Assembly: GCF_001007875.1 (NCBI RefSeq)
Contig: NZ_CP011412.1
Coordinates: 1,674,001 to 1,738,000 of the forward strand
Direction of reading: 5' to 3'
Source of the DNA: Sedimenticola thiotaurini
GTDB taxonomy: Bacteria; Pseudomonadota; Gammaproteobacteria; Chromatiales; Chromatiaceae
DNA length: 64,000 nucleotides
Shown: positions 26,596 to 36,018 of the stretch, piece by piece
Layout: each line of letters opens with the position of its first letter
Position numbering within the stretch: the first letter of the stretch is position 1
Program-made: the position numbers and the translations under genes
The notes under the pieces: model-generated
Seen by the model: the letters and a program-made list of their open reading frames with translations, nothing else
The model's database searches: none
What the model was told of the DNA's origin: nothing

Positions 26596-28176
26596 TCAGG
26601 GCAGCATCATTCCCCGGATCATGAAATAGAGTAGTGCCGCCATCACGCCCGAGACCGGGACGGTTATAACCCAGGCGGCCGCAATCTTCAGCAGGGCTGA
26701 ACGTTTCACCAGCTCATGGCGGTACACCTTGCGCAGCCCCTTGCGCTCTTTCTTGGTCAGGGGAGCATCCTCTTCCGTCTTGGCCTGCCGTTTCAGCTCC
26801 CGGAGCATGCTACCCTTTTTCGACAAAGTGGCTTTTTTAAACTCCATCAGGTAAGCCTCGATGGCTTCCGGGTCATCGTCCTGATGGTGTCGTTTTATCT
26901 CTTCGACCATCTTCGCATAGCTGGTCTTGATGAATTCCCGCAGGAATCCAACGCCAAAAATACCTCCCACGGCGATATGGGTAGAGCTCACCGGCAATCC
27001 CAGTTGCGTCGCAAAAATCACCGTGACAGCCGCCGCCATGGCAATACAGAAGGCGCGCATTTTATCCAGCTCGGTGATCTCGCTACCCACCGTCTTGATC
27101 AGCTTCGGTCCATACAGCGCCAGTCCCACGGCAATACCCAGCGCACCCACCATCATGACCCAGAGCGGGATGGTGGCCGTTTGCGCAATGCCGCCGTGGA
27201 TGATCGCATCATTGATAGCAGCCAGCGGCCCAACCGCATTGGCCACGTCGTTGGCCCCATGGGCAAAACTCAACAGGGCTGCAGCGAAGATCAGTGGCAG
27301 GGTGAACAGCTTGTTGATACTCTGCTTTTCGTTGGGCAGCCGATCGGCCAACCGGGCTACGATGGGACGGACCAGACCCAACACCAACAACCCGATGACC
27401 AGCCCGATAATTACCGCGCTGCCAAACTCGACTTTCCAGATTCGTTTGAAGCCCTTGAGAACGATATAGGTGGTAAAGGCCCAGGTCATCAGCCCCACCA
27501 ACAATGGCACCATTCGCTTGGCCGCCGCAATCATATCCTGCTGGTAGGTGATGGTGCGCTTTATCAGCAATAGAAAAGCAGCTGCAATGATCCCCCCCAT
27601 GACCGGCGAGATCACCCAACTGGCGGCGATCGCCCCCATCCTGTCCCAATTGGCGATACCAATACCGCCGGCAGCAACACCGGCACCAAGCACACCACCA
27701 ACGATAGAGTGGGTGGTGGACACCGGCGCCCCCAGCACGGTAGCCAGATTCAGCCACAGCGCTCCGGCCAGCAGTGCCGCCATCATCAGCCAGATAAAGG
27801 TGTCCGTATTATTAATCAGGGAGGGATCGATAATCCCCTTCTTGATGGTACTGACCACATCACCGCCGGCGATCAGGGCACCGGAGGCCTCGAATACCGC
27901 AGCGATAATAATCGCGCCACCCAGGGTCAGGGCCTTTGAACCTACGGCTGGCCCCACGTTATTGGCCACATCATTGGCGCCAATATTCATCGCCATGTAA
28001 CCGCCGATCACGGCGGCTACCATCATCATCACATGTCCTGGCGTATCCATACCGCCGCGCATGACCGTGAATAGCATGATACCCACGATAAACAGCAGCG
28101 CTATACCGATGCGAAACAGCTCCCGCCTGCCTTTGCTGGTCGCTTTTTCCAGCTCACTTATATTCTGCAGTTCCAT
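26596..28176 (-). CDS. Inorganic phosphate transporter, Pit family
   Basis: A 526-residue PiT-family phosphate permease of the inner membrane. The two family repeats are both present: GANDVANNVGPAVGSKAL with APVSTTHSIVG in the first half, and GANDVANAVGPLAAINDAI with LPVSSTHIAVGG in the second. About ten membrane helices surround a large cytoplasmic loop (about residues 400-470, rich in Lys/Glu). It imports phosphate, probably as a metal-phosphate with protons or sodium. No pap/DUF47 partner gene is adjacent. Confidence 0.9.
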   Translation of the reverse strand: MELQNISELEKATSKGRRELFRIGIALLFIVGIMLFTVMRGGMDTPGHVMMMVAAVIGGYMAMNIGANDVANNVGPAVGSKALTLGGAIIIAAVFEASGALIAGGDVVSTIKKGIIDPSLINNTDTFIWLMMAALLAGALWLNLATVLGAPVSTTHSIVGGVLGAGVAAGGIGIANWDRMGAIAASWVISPVMGGIIAAAFLLLIKRTITYQQDMIAAAKRMVPLLVGLMTWAFTTYIVLKGFKRIWKVEFGSAVIIGLVIGLLVLGLVRPIVARLADRLPNEKQSINKLFTLPLIFAAALLSFAHGANDVANAVGPLAAINDAIIHGGIAQTATIPLWVMMVGALGIAVGLALYGPKLIKTVGSEITELDKMRAFCIAMAAAVTVIFATQLGLPVSSTHIAVGGIFGVGFLREFIKTSYAKMVEEIKRHHQDDDPEAIEAYLMEFKKATLSKKGSMLRELKRQAKTEEDAPLTKKERKGLRKVYRHELVKRSALLKIAAAWVITVPVSGVMAALLYFMIRGMMLP

Positions 28177-28457
28177 AAAAAGTCAGTGTAAATTTTATTG
28201 AGATCCCGGCATGCGGATCGCCAGTCGGACACGGAACATGCCACCCCGAAATTTGAGCCCGCACTGTAACATTTTTGTCATTTAAAAGTCCCAGAAAAAG
28301 CAGATAAATCGGCGTAGAAATTGATCTGTGCGAAGAGATTGCCCGGCCATTTCGAGCGAATTGAATGGAATTCTGGCCCGTGATTTGCTTAACTATAGGA
28401 CAGATATGTCAAACCAACATCTAACGCCAGTTATTTGACTGGACCTGGAGAGAAATC

Positions 28458-28796
28458 GTGGTCAGCCCTATATCAAACGACAAAATACTGCCGCAAAACA
28501 GCGATCGACCTGCTGCTGCCAGCAAACGTTCTTCAGGTGAGGAAAATAGCGCTGCAGGCCGATCAGTCACCCGTCCAACCGATGACAGCGTGGAGCTGAG
28601 CAACGCCAGTCTCCTGAGCAACCGGGAGACCACTCCGACCAGGAATGGCGGCACTATCAACTCACTGGCAGAAGCCAGGGACCTGGTTGTACAGATCAAG
28701 GCTCAGATCGAAAGTGCCGGTGCTGAGGCGCTGAAAAGTCATGGCCTGCTGGAGAGCGGCAGCACCACCACCCTACTGGATACATCTGCAGCCTGA
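28458..28796 (+). CDS. Small hypothetical protein with FlgM/flagellar-type composition
   Basis: A 112-residue soluble protein starting at GTG (28458) with GGAG upstream. The N-terminal 55 residues are low-complexity and probably disordered. A DDSVELSNASLLSNR segment follows, then a predicted helix (INSLAEARDLVVQIKAQIES). The DSVELSNAS element recalls the GDTVSLTGSAT region of the FlgM in this window, so a flagellar or anti-sigma-type role is conceivable, but this is a weak resemblance. No FliA promoter was found upstream. The gene is isolated from the flagellar cluster. Confidence 0.55.
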   Translation: MVSPISNDKILPQNSDRPAAASKRSSGEENSAAGRSVTRPTDDSVELSNASLLSNRETTPTRNGGTINSLAEARDLVVQIKAQIESAGAEALKSHGLLESGSTTTLLDTSAA

Positions 28797-28919
28797 CTGC
28801 GCAGCGACAGTGAAACCGCGGCGCATCCGGTCCCAGACCGGCGGTTGGGCCGTTGACCAACTCACCACTGGCCGGGGCATCTGAGGCGCGTTAGAATTCA
28901 GCAATACAGGGGAGGGATG

Positions 28920-29288
28920 TTATTGAGCCCCGACTTCAAGTCGTTCCACCTCGGCGAGAGACACGGTTCTACCATCCGTAGTCACAAACGTGCGCCCATC
29001 AATATCGCCTTTGTAGACCTGGTAGGAGGTGGTCCGATCACTGCGGGTATCAATCACCCGGACCGTCACGACCTGGTAGGCATCACTCCACTGGTGATAG
29101 AGATAGAGCGCGGCACCAGCCAACATCAGCGCCACTACTCCAGCAGCCAAGAATTTAACCATGGGCCGGCGATCCGGCGAAGCATTGAGCAGAGGCGCCG
29201 ATGCCGTATACTGCTTTTGACGGCGCATTCTTAGTGTCAGCAACGCTCCGGCAATCACCAGTGCGGTCAGAAGAAGTTTCAGGAACAT
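28920..29288 (-). CDS. Two-helix membrane protein of unknown function
   Basis: A 122-residue membrane protein. The first helix is LLLTALVIAGALLTL (about residues 4-18), the second MVKFLAAGVVALMLAGAALY (about 43-62). The C-terminal 50 residues form a soluble beta-type domain (VVTVRVIDTRSDRTTSYQVY, DGRTVSLAEVERLEV), probably periplasmic. The ATG at 29288 is preferred because an AAGG site precedes it; an ATG six codons upstream is possible. I do not recognise a family. Confidence 0.6.
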   Translation of the reverse strand: MFLKLLLTALVIAGALLTLRMRRQKQYTASAPLLNASPDRRPMVKFLAAGVVALMLAGAALYLYHQWSDAYQVVTVRVIDTRSDRTTSYQVYKGDIDGRTFVTTDGRTVSLAEVERLEVGAQ

Positions 29289-29359
29289 GGGCGCGTACCT
29301 TAGCATGAGCCCGGTAATGGCGCTATCATTCGAACGAGAAACCGGATAACCAGACTATC

Positions 29360-29998
29360 ATGAACAGATTGAACCTCTTGGTAATAACCACCCTGCTACT
29401 TCTGCTGGCGGCTTGCGGGGAACCGGACAAACCAAGCATCCCGCTCAATCTTGCCGTAGAACGGGATGACATCAACCAGATTGAGCGCCATATCATCTGG
29501 GGCAGTGATATCAACCAGTTCAATATCGATGGAGAGACGCCGCTCCATGTGGCCGTTCGCCAGGGGAGCTATATCGTAGTGAAACTGCTGACGGAAAAAG
29601 GGGCCGATATCAATATGCCGGATAAGCAGGGTATCACCCCGGTGGGCAGGGCCATTCTTTCCGGACGGGCCCAGATAGCAGACTACCTGATCAAACAGGG
29701 CGCCAAGCAGGATCCGGATGACCTGCTCGACCTGATGGTGGAGGCCGGCGAACAGGATCGGGATGTGATTCCGTTACTGATCAAACGGGGTGCCAATATC
29801 AACCACCAGGATGAACAGGGAAAGACACCACTGATAGTTGCGGTCAGCAGTGGCAACCGGGTGCTGGTCAAGCACCTGATCGAGAACGGTGCTGACGTCA
29901 ACCTGCCCGACAACAGCGGTCAGCGCCCGCTCGCTATCGCCCTGGAGCGTGGTGACGACAATATCATCCGCCTGCTGGAACGCAACGGCGCACAGTAA
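29360..29998 (+). CDS. Ankyrin-repeat lipoprotein
   Basis: A 212-residue predicted lipoprotein with signal LLVITTLLLLLAAC (lipidated Cys19). The mature protein is built of about five ankyrin repeats; clear ones read DGETPLHVAVRQGSYIVVKLL, KQGITPVGRAILSGRAQIADY and QGKTPLIVAVSSGNRVLVKHL. It is presumably a periplasmic-facing scaffold or inhibitor that binds another protein. The partner is unknown, and no catalase or effector gene is adjacent, unlike some ankyrin proteins. It is divergent from the two-helix membrane protein. Confidence 0.82.
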   Translation: MNRLNLLVITTLLLLLAACGEPDKPSIPLNLAVERDDINQIERHIIWGSDINQFNIDGETPLHVAVRQGSYIVVKLLTEKGADINMPDKQGITPVGRAILSGRAQIADYLIKQGAKQDPDDLLDLMVEAGEQDRDVIPLLIKRGANINHQDEQGKTPLIVAVSSGNRVLVKHLIENGADVNLPDNSGQRPLAIALERGDDNIIRLLERNGAQ

Positions 29999-30119
29999 GC
30001 CGGCCATTAAAACCCGGCGCCCAATCGTGACGTGGCGCCTTACATCTGATAAGTTCCGCGTCTACATATTCAGTTACCACAAATGGCCCAGAGCGGCCCC
30101 AATCACAGGATTCAGCAAC

Positions 30120-30404
30120 ATGGCATCGACCGTTGAAGAACTCACGATTAACTATTCAGAAGACGGTATCGACGTCGTCAAGGAACTGGACAAAGTGGTG
30201 CTCTCCAAGGGTGCCTGGTCGACGGTCATGTTCCGTTACCAGGAGTGGAACCGCTCAAAGGATGAATACAGCGCAGACAAATACAGTATCCGCCGCTACC
30301 AGAAGCGTAATGGCGAATATATCCCCAAATCCAAGTTCAACATCTCCAGCAAGGCGCAGGCGGAAGCGATAATCGAAGCCTTGAGCAAGTGGACCAAGGA
30401 GTAA
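30120..30404 (+). CDS. Small conserved protein of unknown function
   Basis: A 94-residue basic soluble protein. Its segments LSKGAWSTVMFRYQEW, YSIRRYQKRNGEY and KSKFNISSKAQAEAII recur in unnamed small proteins of gamma- and deltaproteobacteria as I recall them. The pattern suggests a compact alpha/beta fold. The open frame continues upstream across the ankyrin gene, but the ATG at 30120 begins the conserved part. No function is known. Confidence 0.7.
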   Translation: MASTVEELTINYSEDGIDVVKELDKVVLSKGAWSTVMFRYQEWNRSKDEYSADKYSIRRYQKRNGEYIPKSKFNISSKAQAEAIIEALSKWTKE

Positions 30405-30450
30405 TCAAGCCGCCGACAACACCACCGCCGCGTAACAGACCATTCAAATG

Positions 30451-30483
30451 GGTGCCCCTCGTCCGGACAGGACGGGGGACACC
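30451..30483. terminator. Hairpin between the small conserved gene and sbcB
   Basis: GGTGCCCCTCGTCC pairs with GGACGGGGGACACC around a 5-base loop (one mismatch, one wobble). It lies between convergent genes and has no T-run. Confidence 0.45.
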
Positions 30484-30595
30484 AATCCCGGCACTATTTC
30501 CTGTCCACCACGGGCTTCACGTTTCCATAGCGCCTCGTCAACTCTGCCTTGGGGGGCCTGAAGCCACCCTACCCGCCGTTGGGGCTACGCACTAA

Positions 30596-32032
30596 TCAGT
30601 CCAATCCAATCATGGATGGCCAGTCCGCCAACTCGGACAATACCCGCTTGCCATCGCTGTCGATCGATGGGTCGACCATCAGACGCGCCAGTTGCCGGCG
30701 ATACTCCGATAGGGTAATACTCGCACCCGCTTCCGGATCAGTCAGGCGATCCATACGGTACTCCTGCCAACGCTCGCGCTCGGATACAGTGAGCGTCTCC
30801 GGCCAGTTACGCGCCCGGTAGCGGAACAGCATCTCCGGCAGACGCACGTCATCAAATGCCAGGCTCATATCGGCCAGCGCTTCCGGACTGGCGGTCAATA
30901 CCTGGTCCATACGCTTTCGATCATCCGCGCTGAAAAACTCACCTGCATAGAGACTCTGATCAGGATCGGTCACCGGGCCGAAGTCCCGGCCAGTATGAAC
31001 CGCCTGGATCTTCTCAGCCAGGTCTGCCACCTGGTTCAGCTGTTGCAGATTACGCTGACCAATCGCCGGGTCGATACCCCAGCGCTCTGCCGCCTCATCG
31101 GTCAAGGTGTTCATGGGAACCACCACCGGACATTTATTGAGATGGACTGTCTTCAGGGGAACCCGCTCTACCCCTTCGGGCAACTCATCCCTCGGTGTGA
31201 ACAGACGCAACCGAATCTGCTCCACCGACAGCTCGATCAGGGGCCCGGGGTCGGTTCCCAGATCGTAGACGATCACCCCATTTGGATTGGTGGGGTGTTT
31301 GGCCAGCGGCACCACCATGGCAATACAACCACGGGTCGCCGGATACATGGATGAGACATGCAGTACCGGCTGCCGGGTACGGAGATTGAGCAGCTCCGCC
31401 ACCTTGCGTTTGTTTCTCAGATTCAGCAGATAGTCAAACAGGCGCGGCTGCTGCTGGCGGATCAGACGGGCCAGCGCAATGGTGGCATAGACATCGGACA
31501 GGGCATCATGGGCCGCTTCGTGGGCAATATCGTTGGCCACGGACAACTCTTCCAGCCGGAAACTGGTGGAACCATCCTCCCGTTTGGGCCAAACGATACC
31601 TTCCGGGCGCAGGGCGTGGGTAAGCCGAACCATGTCGATGATGTCCCAGCGGGAGTTACCATGCTGCCACTCGCGGGCATAGGGATCGAAAAAGTTGCGA
31701 AAAAAGCCGAAGCGGGTGAACTCGTCGTCAAACCGGACGCTGTTGTAACCCACTCCGCAGGTACCAGGCCGGGCCATTTCATGGTGAATCAGACGGAAGA
31801 ATTCGGCCTCGACCACCCCCTCTTCCAGCGCCTGCTGAGGAGTCAGGCCGGTAACCAGACAGGCTTCCGGTTGTGGCAGAAAATCATCCGCCGGCTTGCA
31901 ATAACTGACCAGTGGCTTGCCGATGATGTTCAGCGACTCATCGGTCCGGACACCGGCAAACTGGGCAGCCCGATCCCTGCGCGGATCAGCCCCCCAGGTC
32001 TCATAATCGTGCCAATAAAAGCTGAGCGACAT
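30596..32032 (-). CDS. sbcB: Exodeoxyribonuclease I
   Basis: A 478-residue exonuclease I (3'-5' on single-stranded DNA), the family length. The DEDD catalytic motifs begin with WHDYET (Asp9, Glu11); VGYNSVRFDDEF and AHDALSDVYAT provide the further acidic residues. The remaining SH3-like and C-terminal helical domains are present through to the end. It acts in recombination and mismatch repair with SSB. It is a single gene on the minus strand. Confidence 0.93.
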   Translation of the reverse strand: MSLSFYWHDYETWGADPRRDRAAQFAGVRTDESLNIIGKPLVSYCKPADDFLPQPEACLVTGLTPQQALEEGVVEAEFFRLIHHEMARPGTCGVGYNSVRFDDEFTRFGFFRNFFDPYAREWQHGNSRWDIIDMVRLTHALRPEGIVWPKREDGSTSFRLEELSVANDIAHEAAHDALSDVYATIALARLIRQQQPRLFDYLLNLRNKRKVAELLNLRTRQPVLHVSSMYPATRGCIAMVVPLAKHPTNPNGVIVYDLGTDPGPLIELSVEQIRLRLFTPRDELPEGVERVPLKTVHLNKCPVVVPMNTLTDEAAERWGIDPAIGQRNLQQLNQVADLAEKIQAVHTGRDFGPVTDPDQSLYAGEFFSADDRKRMDQVLTASPEALADMSLAFDDVRLPEMLFRYRARNWPETLTVSERERWQEYRMDRLTDPEAGASITLSEYRRQLARLMVDPSIDSDGKRVLSELADWPSMIGLD

Positions 32033-32162
32033 CGCGTTCCCTACCCGTTTCCCGTCTGCGCCTTTGCCGCACTATCTTGGCGGCTTTACCGGGAAGAGGC
32101 AACTACTGCACCGGCGATCAGGCCTTGTTGTACGCCCACTTCTCGAGTGCTTAAAAACGGCT

Positions 32163-32191
32163 AAAAAACACCCCGCCGAAGCGGGGTGTTT
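32163..32191 (-). terminator. Terminator of the rpsP-rimM-trmD-rplS operon
   Basis: An 11-bp perfect stem (AAACACCCCGC / GCGGGGTGTTT) with a 4-base loop, followed on the minus strand by a T-run. It lies 27 bases past the rplS stop. Confidence 0.9.
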
Positions 32192-32217
32192 GACTACAGG
32201 GCAAGATCCGGCAGATG

Positions 32218-32562
32218 CTAGATCTTCTCTCTGATACGTGCAGCCTTACCGGTACGTCCACGCAGGTAGTAGAGTTTTGCGCGACGCACGTCACCACGAC
32301 GTTTTACCTGAATCTCGGCAACTGAAGGGCTGTAGGTCTGGAACACACGCTCAACCCCTTCACCATGGGAGAGTTTGCGCACGGTGAATGACGAGTTCAA
32401 TCCACGATTCTTTTTGGCGATGACCACGCCTTCAAAGGCCTGCAGACGCTCGCGGTTACCTTCGACAACCTTCACCTGAACGACCACGGTGTCACCGGCA
32501 CCAAAATCGGGAACCTCTCGGTTCATCTGTTCGGCTTCAAGTTCCTGAATGATATTGCTCAC
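32218..32562 (-). CDS. rplS: 50S ribosomal protein L19
   Basis: A 114-residue L19 (E. coli 115). Recognisable segments are [38 protein letters not shown] and [18 protein letters not shown]. It sits at the 30S-50S interface. It is the last gene of the conserved rpsP-rimM-trmD-rplS operon, 19 bases after trmD. Confidence 0.98.
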   Translation of the reverse strand: MSNIIQELEAEQMNREVPDFGAGDTVVVQVKVVEGNRERLQAFEGVVIAKKNRGLNSSFTVRKLSHGEGVERVFQTYSPSVAEIQVKRRGDVRRAKLYYLRGRTGKAARIREKI

Positions 32563-32581
32563 GGTCGTATGCTCCTGTATT

Positions 32582-33325
32582 TCAATCAGCGCTCGTATGC
32601 GCCTGGATAAACTCGTTTAGTAAAAATTCTTCTTCCTGGGTGAGCACACGCCCCTCCAGAAGATCCGGTCGCCTCAGCCATGTCCTGCCCAATGACTGCT
32701 GCAATCGCCAGCGGCGAATCAACTCATGGTTACCGCCCACCAGCACTGGAGGTACGGAATCCCCTTCGAAAACTTCGGGCCGCGTGTAGTGCGGGTAATC
32801 CAGCAGACCATCAGTGAACGAATCCTGTTCCGCCGAATCACTGTCGCCCAGTACCCCGGGGATCAACCTGATCACCGCATCCATCACTACCAGGGCCGGC
32901 AGCTCACCACCACTCAGCACATAGTCGCCGATAGACCACTCTTCATCCACATAGCGGTTGATCAGCCGCTCATCGATCCCTTCGTAGCGCCCGGCGATCA
33001 GGATCATACCGCTCCGTCCGGCCATCCGGGTCGCTGCAGCCTGGTCAAACCGGCGCCCCTGCGGGGACAGGTAGACCACTGTCGACTCCGGCGCAACTTC
33101 TCTGGCCTGTTCAATGGCGTCCCGCAGCGGCTCGATCTTCATCACCATACCGGGACCGCCGCCATAGGGCCGGTCATCCACTGTACTATGCACATCGTGG
33201 GTGTAATCCCGAGGATTCCATAACCCCAGGCTGACCTGACCGCGATCCACCGCACGTCCGGTTACCCCTGCGCCAATCATGGCCCTGAACATCTCAGGGA
33301 ACAGGGTCACCACGTCAAAGCGCAT
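32582..33325 (-). CDS. trmD: tRNA (guanine-37-N1)-methyltransferase
   Basis: A 247-residue SPOUT-class methyltransferase that makes m1G37 in tRNAs from S-adenosylmethionine and prevents frameshifting. The trefoil-knot motifs are intact: [22 protein letters not shown] and [17 protein letters not shown], with [15 protein letters not shown] following. It lies 7 bases after rimM in the ribosomal operon. Confidence 0.97.
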   Translation of the reverse strand: MRFDVVTLFPEMFRAMIGAGVTGRAVDRGQVSLGLWNPRDYTHDVHSTVDDRPYGGGPGMVMKIEPLRDAIEQAREVAPESTVVYLSPQGRRFDQAAATRMAGRSGMILIAGRYEGIDERLINRYVDEEWSIGDYVLSGGELPALVVMDAVIRLIPGVLGDSDSAEQDSFTDGLLDYPHYTRPEVFEGDSVPPVLVGGNHELIRRWRLQQSLGRTWLRRPDLLEGRVLTQEEEFLLNEFIQAHTSAD

Positions 33326-33332
33326 GGTCGCC

Positions 33333-33854
33333 TCAAAAATCCGGATCCCAATCGACGGTGATCAGGTCACCCTCCAGATCAACCTCTTTGATGACCTGTT
33401 CGACGAATGGGAGCAAGCGCTCTTTTTCGCCCTTAACCACCATGACATCATTGGCACCGGTCTCAAACAGGTGATCCACCCGTCCCAGTTCAACACCTTC
33501 CAGGTTAATGACCCGCTTCCCTTCCAGGTCACACCAGTAGTACTCATCAGCCGGGATCTCCGGCAAACTACCCCGCGGTACCGCAATCTCGGCGCCGTTC
33601 AGCAAGGCTGCCTGATCCCGGTCGGAAATACCTTCCAACGCGGCAATAATCCCTTTCCCGTGGATTTTTCCCTGTACCAGCTTATACGTCTGCCACTGCC
33701 CTGCCTGAAACAGATGCCAGGTAGGATAGTGGAGAATGTTCTCTTTCGGCGCGGTGTGTGAATAGACCTTCACCCATCCACGCACACCAAACAGACCGGA
33801 AACCCGTCCCAGGATAGTCCAGTCAACCCGTTCCGGTTCCGCCGGGCGGCTCAT
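33333..33854 (-). CDS. rimM: 16S rRNA processing protein RimM
   Basis: A 173-residue RimM. It has the N-terminal RimM domain ([20 protein letters not shown]) and a C-terminal PRC-barrel ([46 protein letters not shown]). It binds S19 and helps assemble the 30S head. It lies between rpsP and trmD in the conserved operon. Confidence 0.96.
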   Translation of the reverse strand: MSRPAEPERVDWTILGRVSGLFGVRGWVKVYSHTAPKENILHYPTWHLFQAGQWQTYKLVQGKIHGKGIIAALEGISDRDQAALLNGAEIAVPRGSLPEIPADEYYWCDLEGKRVINLEGVELGRVDHLFETGANDVMVVKGEKERLLPFVEQVIKEVDLEGDLITVDWDPDF

Positions 33855-33915
33855 TGCGACACCCGGCCAAGGAACTGTTCAGCCTCTGGATACATCCACG
33901 GGCTCCGCAACCAAA

Positions 33916-34167
33916 TCAGGCTGCGGCCTTGGCTGCTTCCTTAACCAGTTGGGCAACGCGATCAGTCGGCTGCGCACCCTTGGATACCCAATGGCTGACC
34001 CGCGCCTGATCCAAACGCAGACGCTCCTCACCACCGGTTGCTATCGGATTAAAAAAACCGAGTCGCTCGATGTACTTACCATCGCGGGGATTTCTGCTAT
34101 CGGTCACTACGATGTGATAGAACGGCCGCTTTTTTGCGCCGGTCCGTGCAAGACGAATTGTTACCAT
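33916..34167 (-). CDS. rpsP: 30S ribosomal protein S16
   Basis: An 83-residue S16 starting [20 protein letters not shown], as in E. coli (82 residues). The ATG at 34167 has AAGGG upstream; a TTG two codons earlier is in frame but unlikely. It is the first gene of the rpsP-rimM-trmD-rplS operon, whose leader contains a hairpin. Confidence 0.97.
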   Translation of the reverse strand: MVTIRLARTGAKKRPFYHIVVTDSRNPRDGKYIERLGFFNPIATGGEERLRLDQARVSHWVSKGAQPTDRVAQLVKEAAKAAA

Positions 34168-34203
34168 GTCCAACCCTTAAAATTAAAAATCTGCCACGCA
34201 CCA

Positions 34204-34265
34204 CCGGCCAACCAAACTGGCCGGAGTGAAACGGGGCATTCTACCCGTTTCGGGCAAAAAGTGAA
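34204..34265 (-). promoter_or_regulatory. rpsP operon promoter and leader hairpin
   Basis: On the minus strand, TTCACT (34260-34265) and TAGAAT (34238-34243) are separated by 16 bases. Downstream, within the expected leader RNA, CCGGCCA / TGGCCGG (34204-34224) forms a perfect 7-bp stem with a 7-base loop. The hairpin could be a processing or regulatory element for the ribosomal operon. Confidence 0.5.
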
Positions 34266-34423
34266 GTGTTTTTATCCGCCAAAACGTTATTGGCGCTGTA
34301 ACTCTTTCAGCGCTGTATAAAATCCATCCACCGACTCCGGACCGGGCGCATTTCCCGCCCGACTGGATTTCCTCCTCTTGGCCAGGCAACTGGACCAATA
34401 TCGGCAATGGAGGAGATGACGGG

Positions 34424-35821
34424 CTAGAAGGGCAAGCCACCTCCGGGAGGCATGCCACCCGGCGGCATACCCCCACCGGGCCCCAGTTTGGACTTCAGAC
34501 CCCGCATCATCTTGGCCATGCCCTTACCCTTCATCTTCTTCATCATCTTCTGCATCTGGGCATACTGCTTGAGCATTTTATTCACCTCCTGCACCTGGGT
34601 CCCGGAGCCGAGGGCTATCCGGCGTTTGCGCGACCCCTTGATCAGGTTCGGGAAGCGTCGCTCCTGGGGTGTCATGGAGTTGATAATGGCGATCGACCGG
34701 ACTATCTCCTTGTCATTCACCTGGTTCTTAACATGGTCCGGGATATTGCCCATTCCGGGGAGTTTGTCCATCAATGAATTGAGCCCGCCCATGTTGGACA
34801 TCTGCTCCATCTGGTCACGGAAGTCCTCCAGATCGAAGCCCTGTCCCTTGTGCAGCTTGTTGGCCAGTTTTTCCGCCTTGGCCTGGTCCACCTTGCCCTG
34901 AACCTCTTCCACCAGGGAGAGCACATCCCCCATACCGAGGATCCGGGAGGCCATCCGGTCCGGGTAAAAGGGCTCCAGCGCGGTGGTTTTCTCACCAACG
35001 CCGAGGAATTTGATCGGCTTGCCGGTGATCTGACGGATGGAGAGCGCCGCACCACCCCGGGCATCACCATCGGTCTTGGTCAGAATCACACCAGTCAGCG
35101 GTAGCGCATCATCAAACGCCTTGGCGGTATTGGCGGCGTCCTGACCGGTCATGCTGTCAACCACAAACAGGGTTTCGACAGGCTTGATACCGGCATGCAG
35201 TTCCCGGATCTCATCCATCAGCGCCTCATCCACGTGGAGTCGGCCTGCGGTATCGACGATCAGCACATCGACGAACTGTTTACGCGCCTGGTCCAGCGCC
35301 GCCTTGGCAATCGCGAGGGGTTTCTGCAGGGTGGTGCTGGGGAAAAATTCCGCTTCCACTTCGCCAGCCAGGGTCTTGAGCTGGTCAATGGCAGCAGGTC
35401 GGTAGATATCACAACTGACCACCATCACCGATTTCTTCTGACTCTGCTTCAGCCAGCGCGCCAGTTTGGCCACACTGGTGGTCTTACCGGAACCCTGCAG
35501 ACCGGCCATCAGTATCACCGCCGGCGGTTGGGCGGCCAGGTTGAGCTGCTCATTGGCATCCCCCATGACCCTGACCAGTTCGTCGTTGACAATCTTGATC
35601 AGCACCTGCCCCGGGGTGAGGCTCTTCATCACCTCCTCGCCCAACGCCTTCTCTTTAACCTGCTCGACGAACTCCCGGACCACCGGCAGGGCGACATCCG
35701 CCTCCAGCAGCGCCATGCGGATCTCCCGCATGGTCTCCTTGATATTATCCTCGGTCAGCCGACCCTGGCCGCGCAGCTTGTTGAGAACGCCGCCCAACCG
35801 CTCTGTCAGATTGTCAAACAT
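34424..35821 (-). CDS. ffh: Signal recognition particle protein Ffh
   Basis: A 465-residue SRP54 homologue. It has the N-terminal four-helix bundle (MFDNLTERLGGVLNKLRGQG), a GTPase domain with G1 GLQGSGKTT, DTAGRL and TKTDGDARGG, and a methionine-rich M domain near the C-terminus (QMQKMMKKMKGKGMAKMM) that binds 4.5S RNA and signal peptides. The tail ends in a Gly/Pro/Met repeat. The frame is open 22 codons upstream, but the ATG at 35821 is the family start. It is divergent from the ypjD homologue, as in E. coli. Confidence 0.97.
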   Translation of the reverse strand: MFDNLTERLGGVLNKLRGQGRLTEDNIKETMREIRMALLEADVALPVVREFVEQVKEKALGEEVMKSLTPGQVLIKIVNDELVRVMGDANEQLNLAAQPPAVILMAGLQGSGKTTSVAKLARWLKQSQKKSVMVVSCDIYRPAAIDQLKTLAGEVEAEFFPSTTLQKPLAIAKAALDQARKQFVDVLIVDTAGRLHVDEALMDEIRELHAGIKPVETLFVVDSMTGQDAANTAKAFDDALPLTGVILTKTDGDARGGAALSIRQITGKPIKFLGVGEKTTALEPFYPDRMASRILGMGDVLSLVEEVQGKVDQAKAEKLANKLHKGQGFDLEDFRDQMEQMSNMGGLNSLMDKLPGMGNIPDHVKNQVNDKEIVRSIAIINSMTPQERRFPNLIKGSRKRRIALGSGTQVQEVNKMLKQYAQMQKMMKKMKGKGMAKMMRGLKSKLGPGGGMPPGGMPPGGGLPF

Positions 35822-36018
35822 GCTATAACTCAGCCTCTCGCCATGAATTTGCCGTATTATATATGGAAACGACGCTGTTGGTGCCACTCATCACAGCGAT
35901 CCACCCGATCCTCCGCTTCAGGCTAAAGCGCCACATCCGAACAGATATGGGGGGCCGCCCGCAATGTACTGTTCGGACTAGTCAGGAGAAGCAGAAATAT
36001 GCGATTATCACGCCCCAT

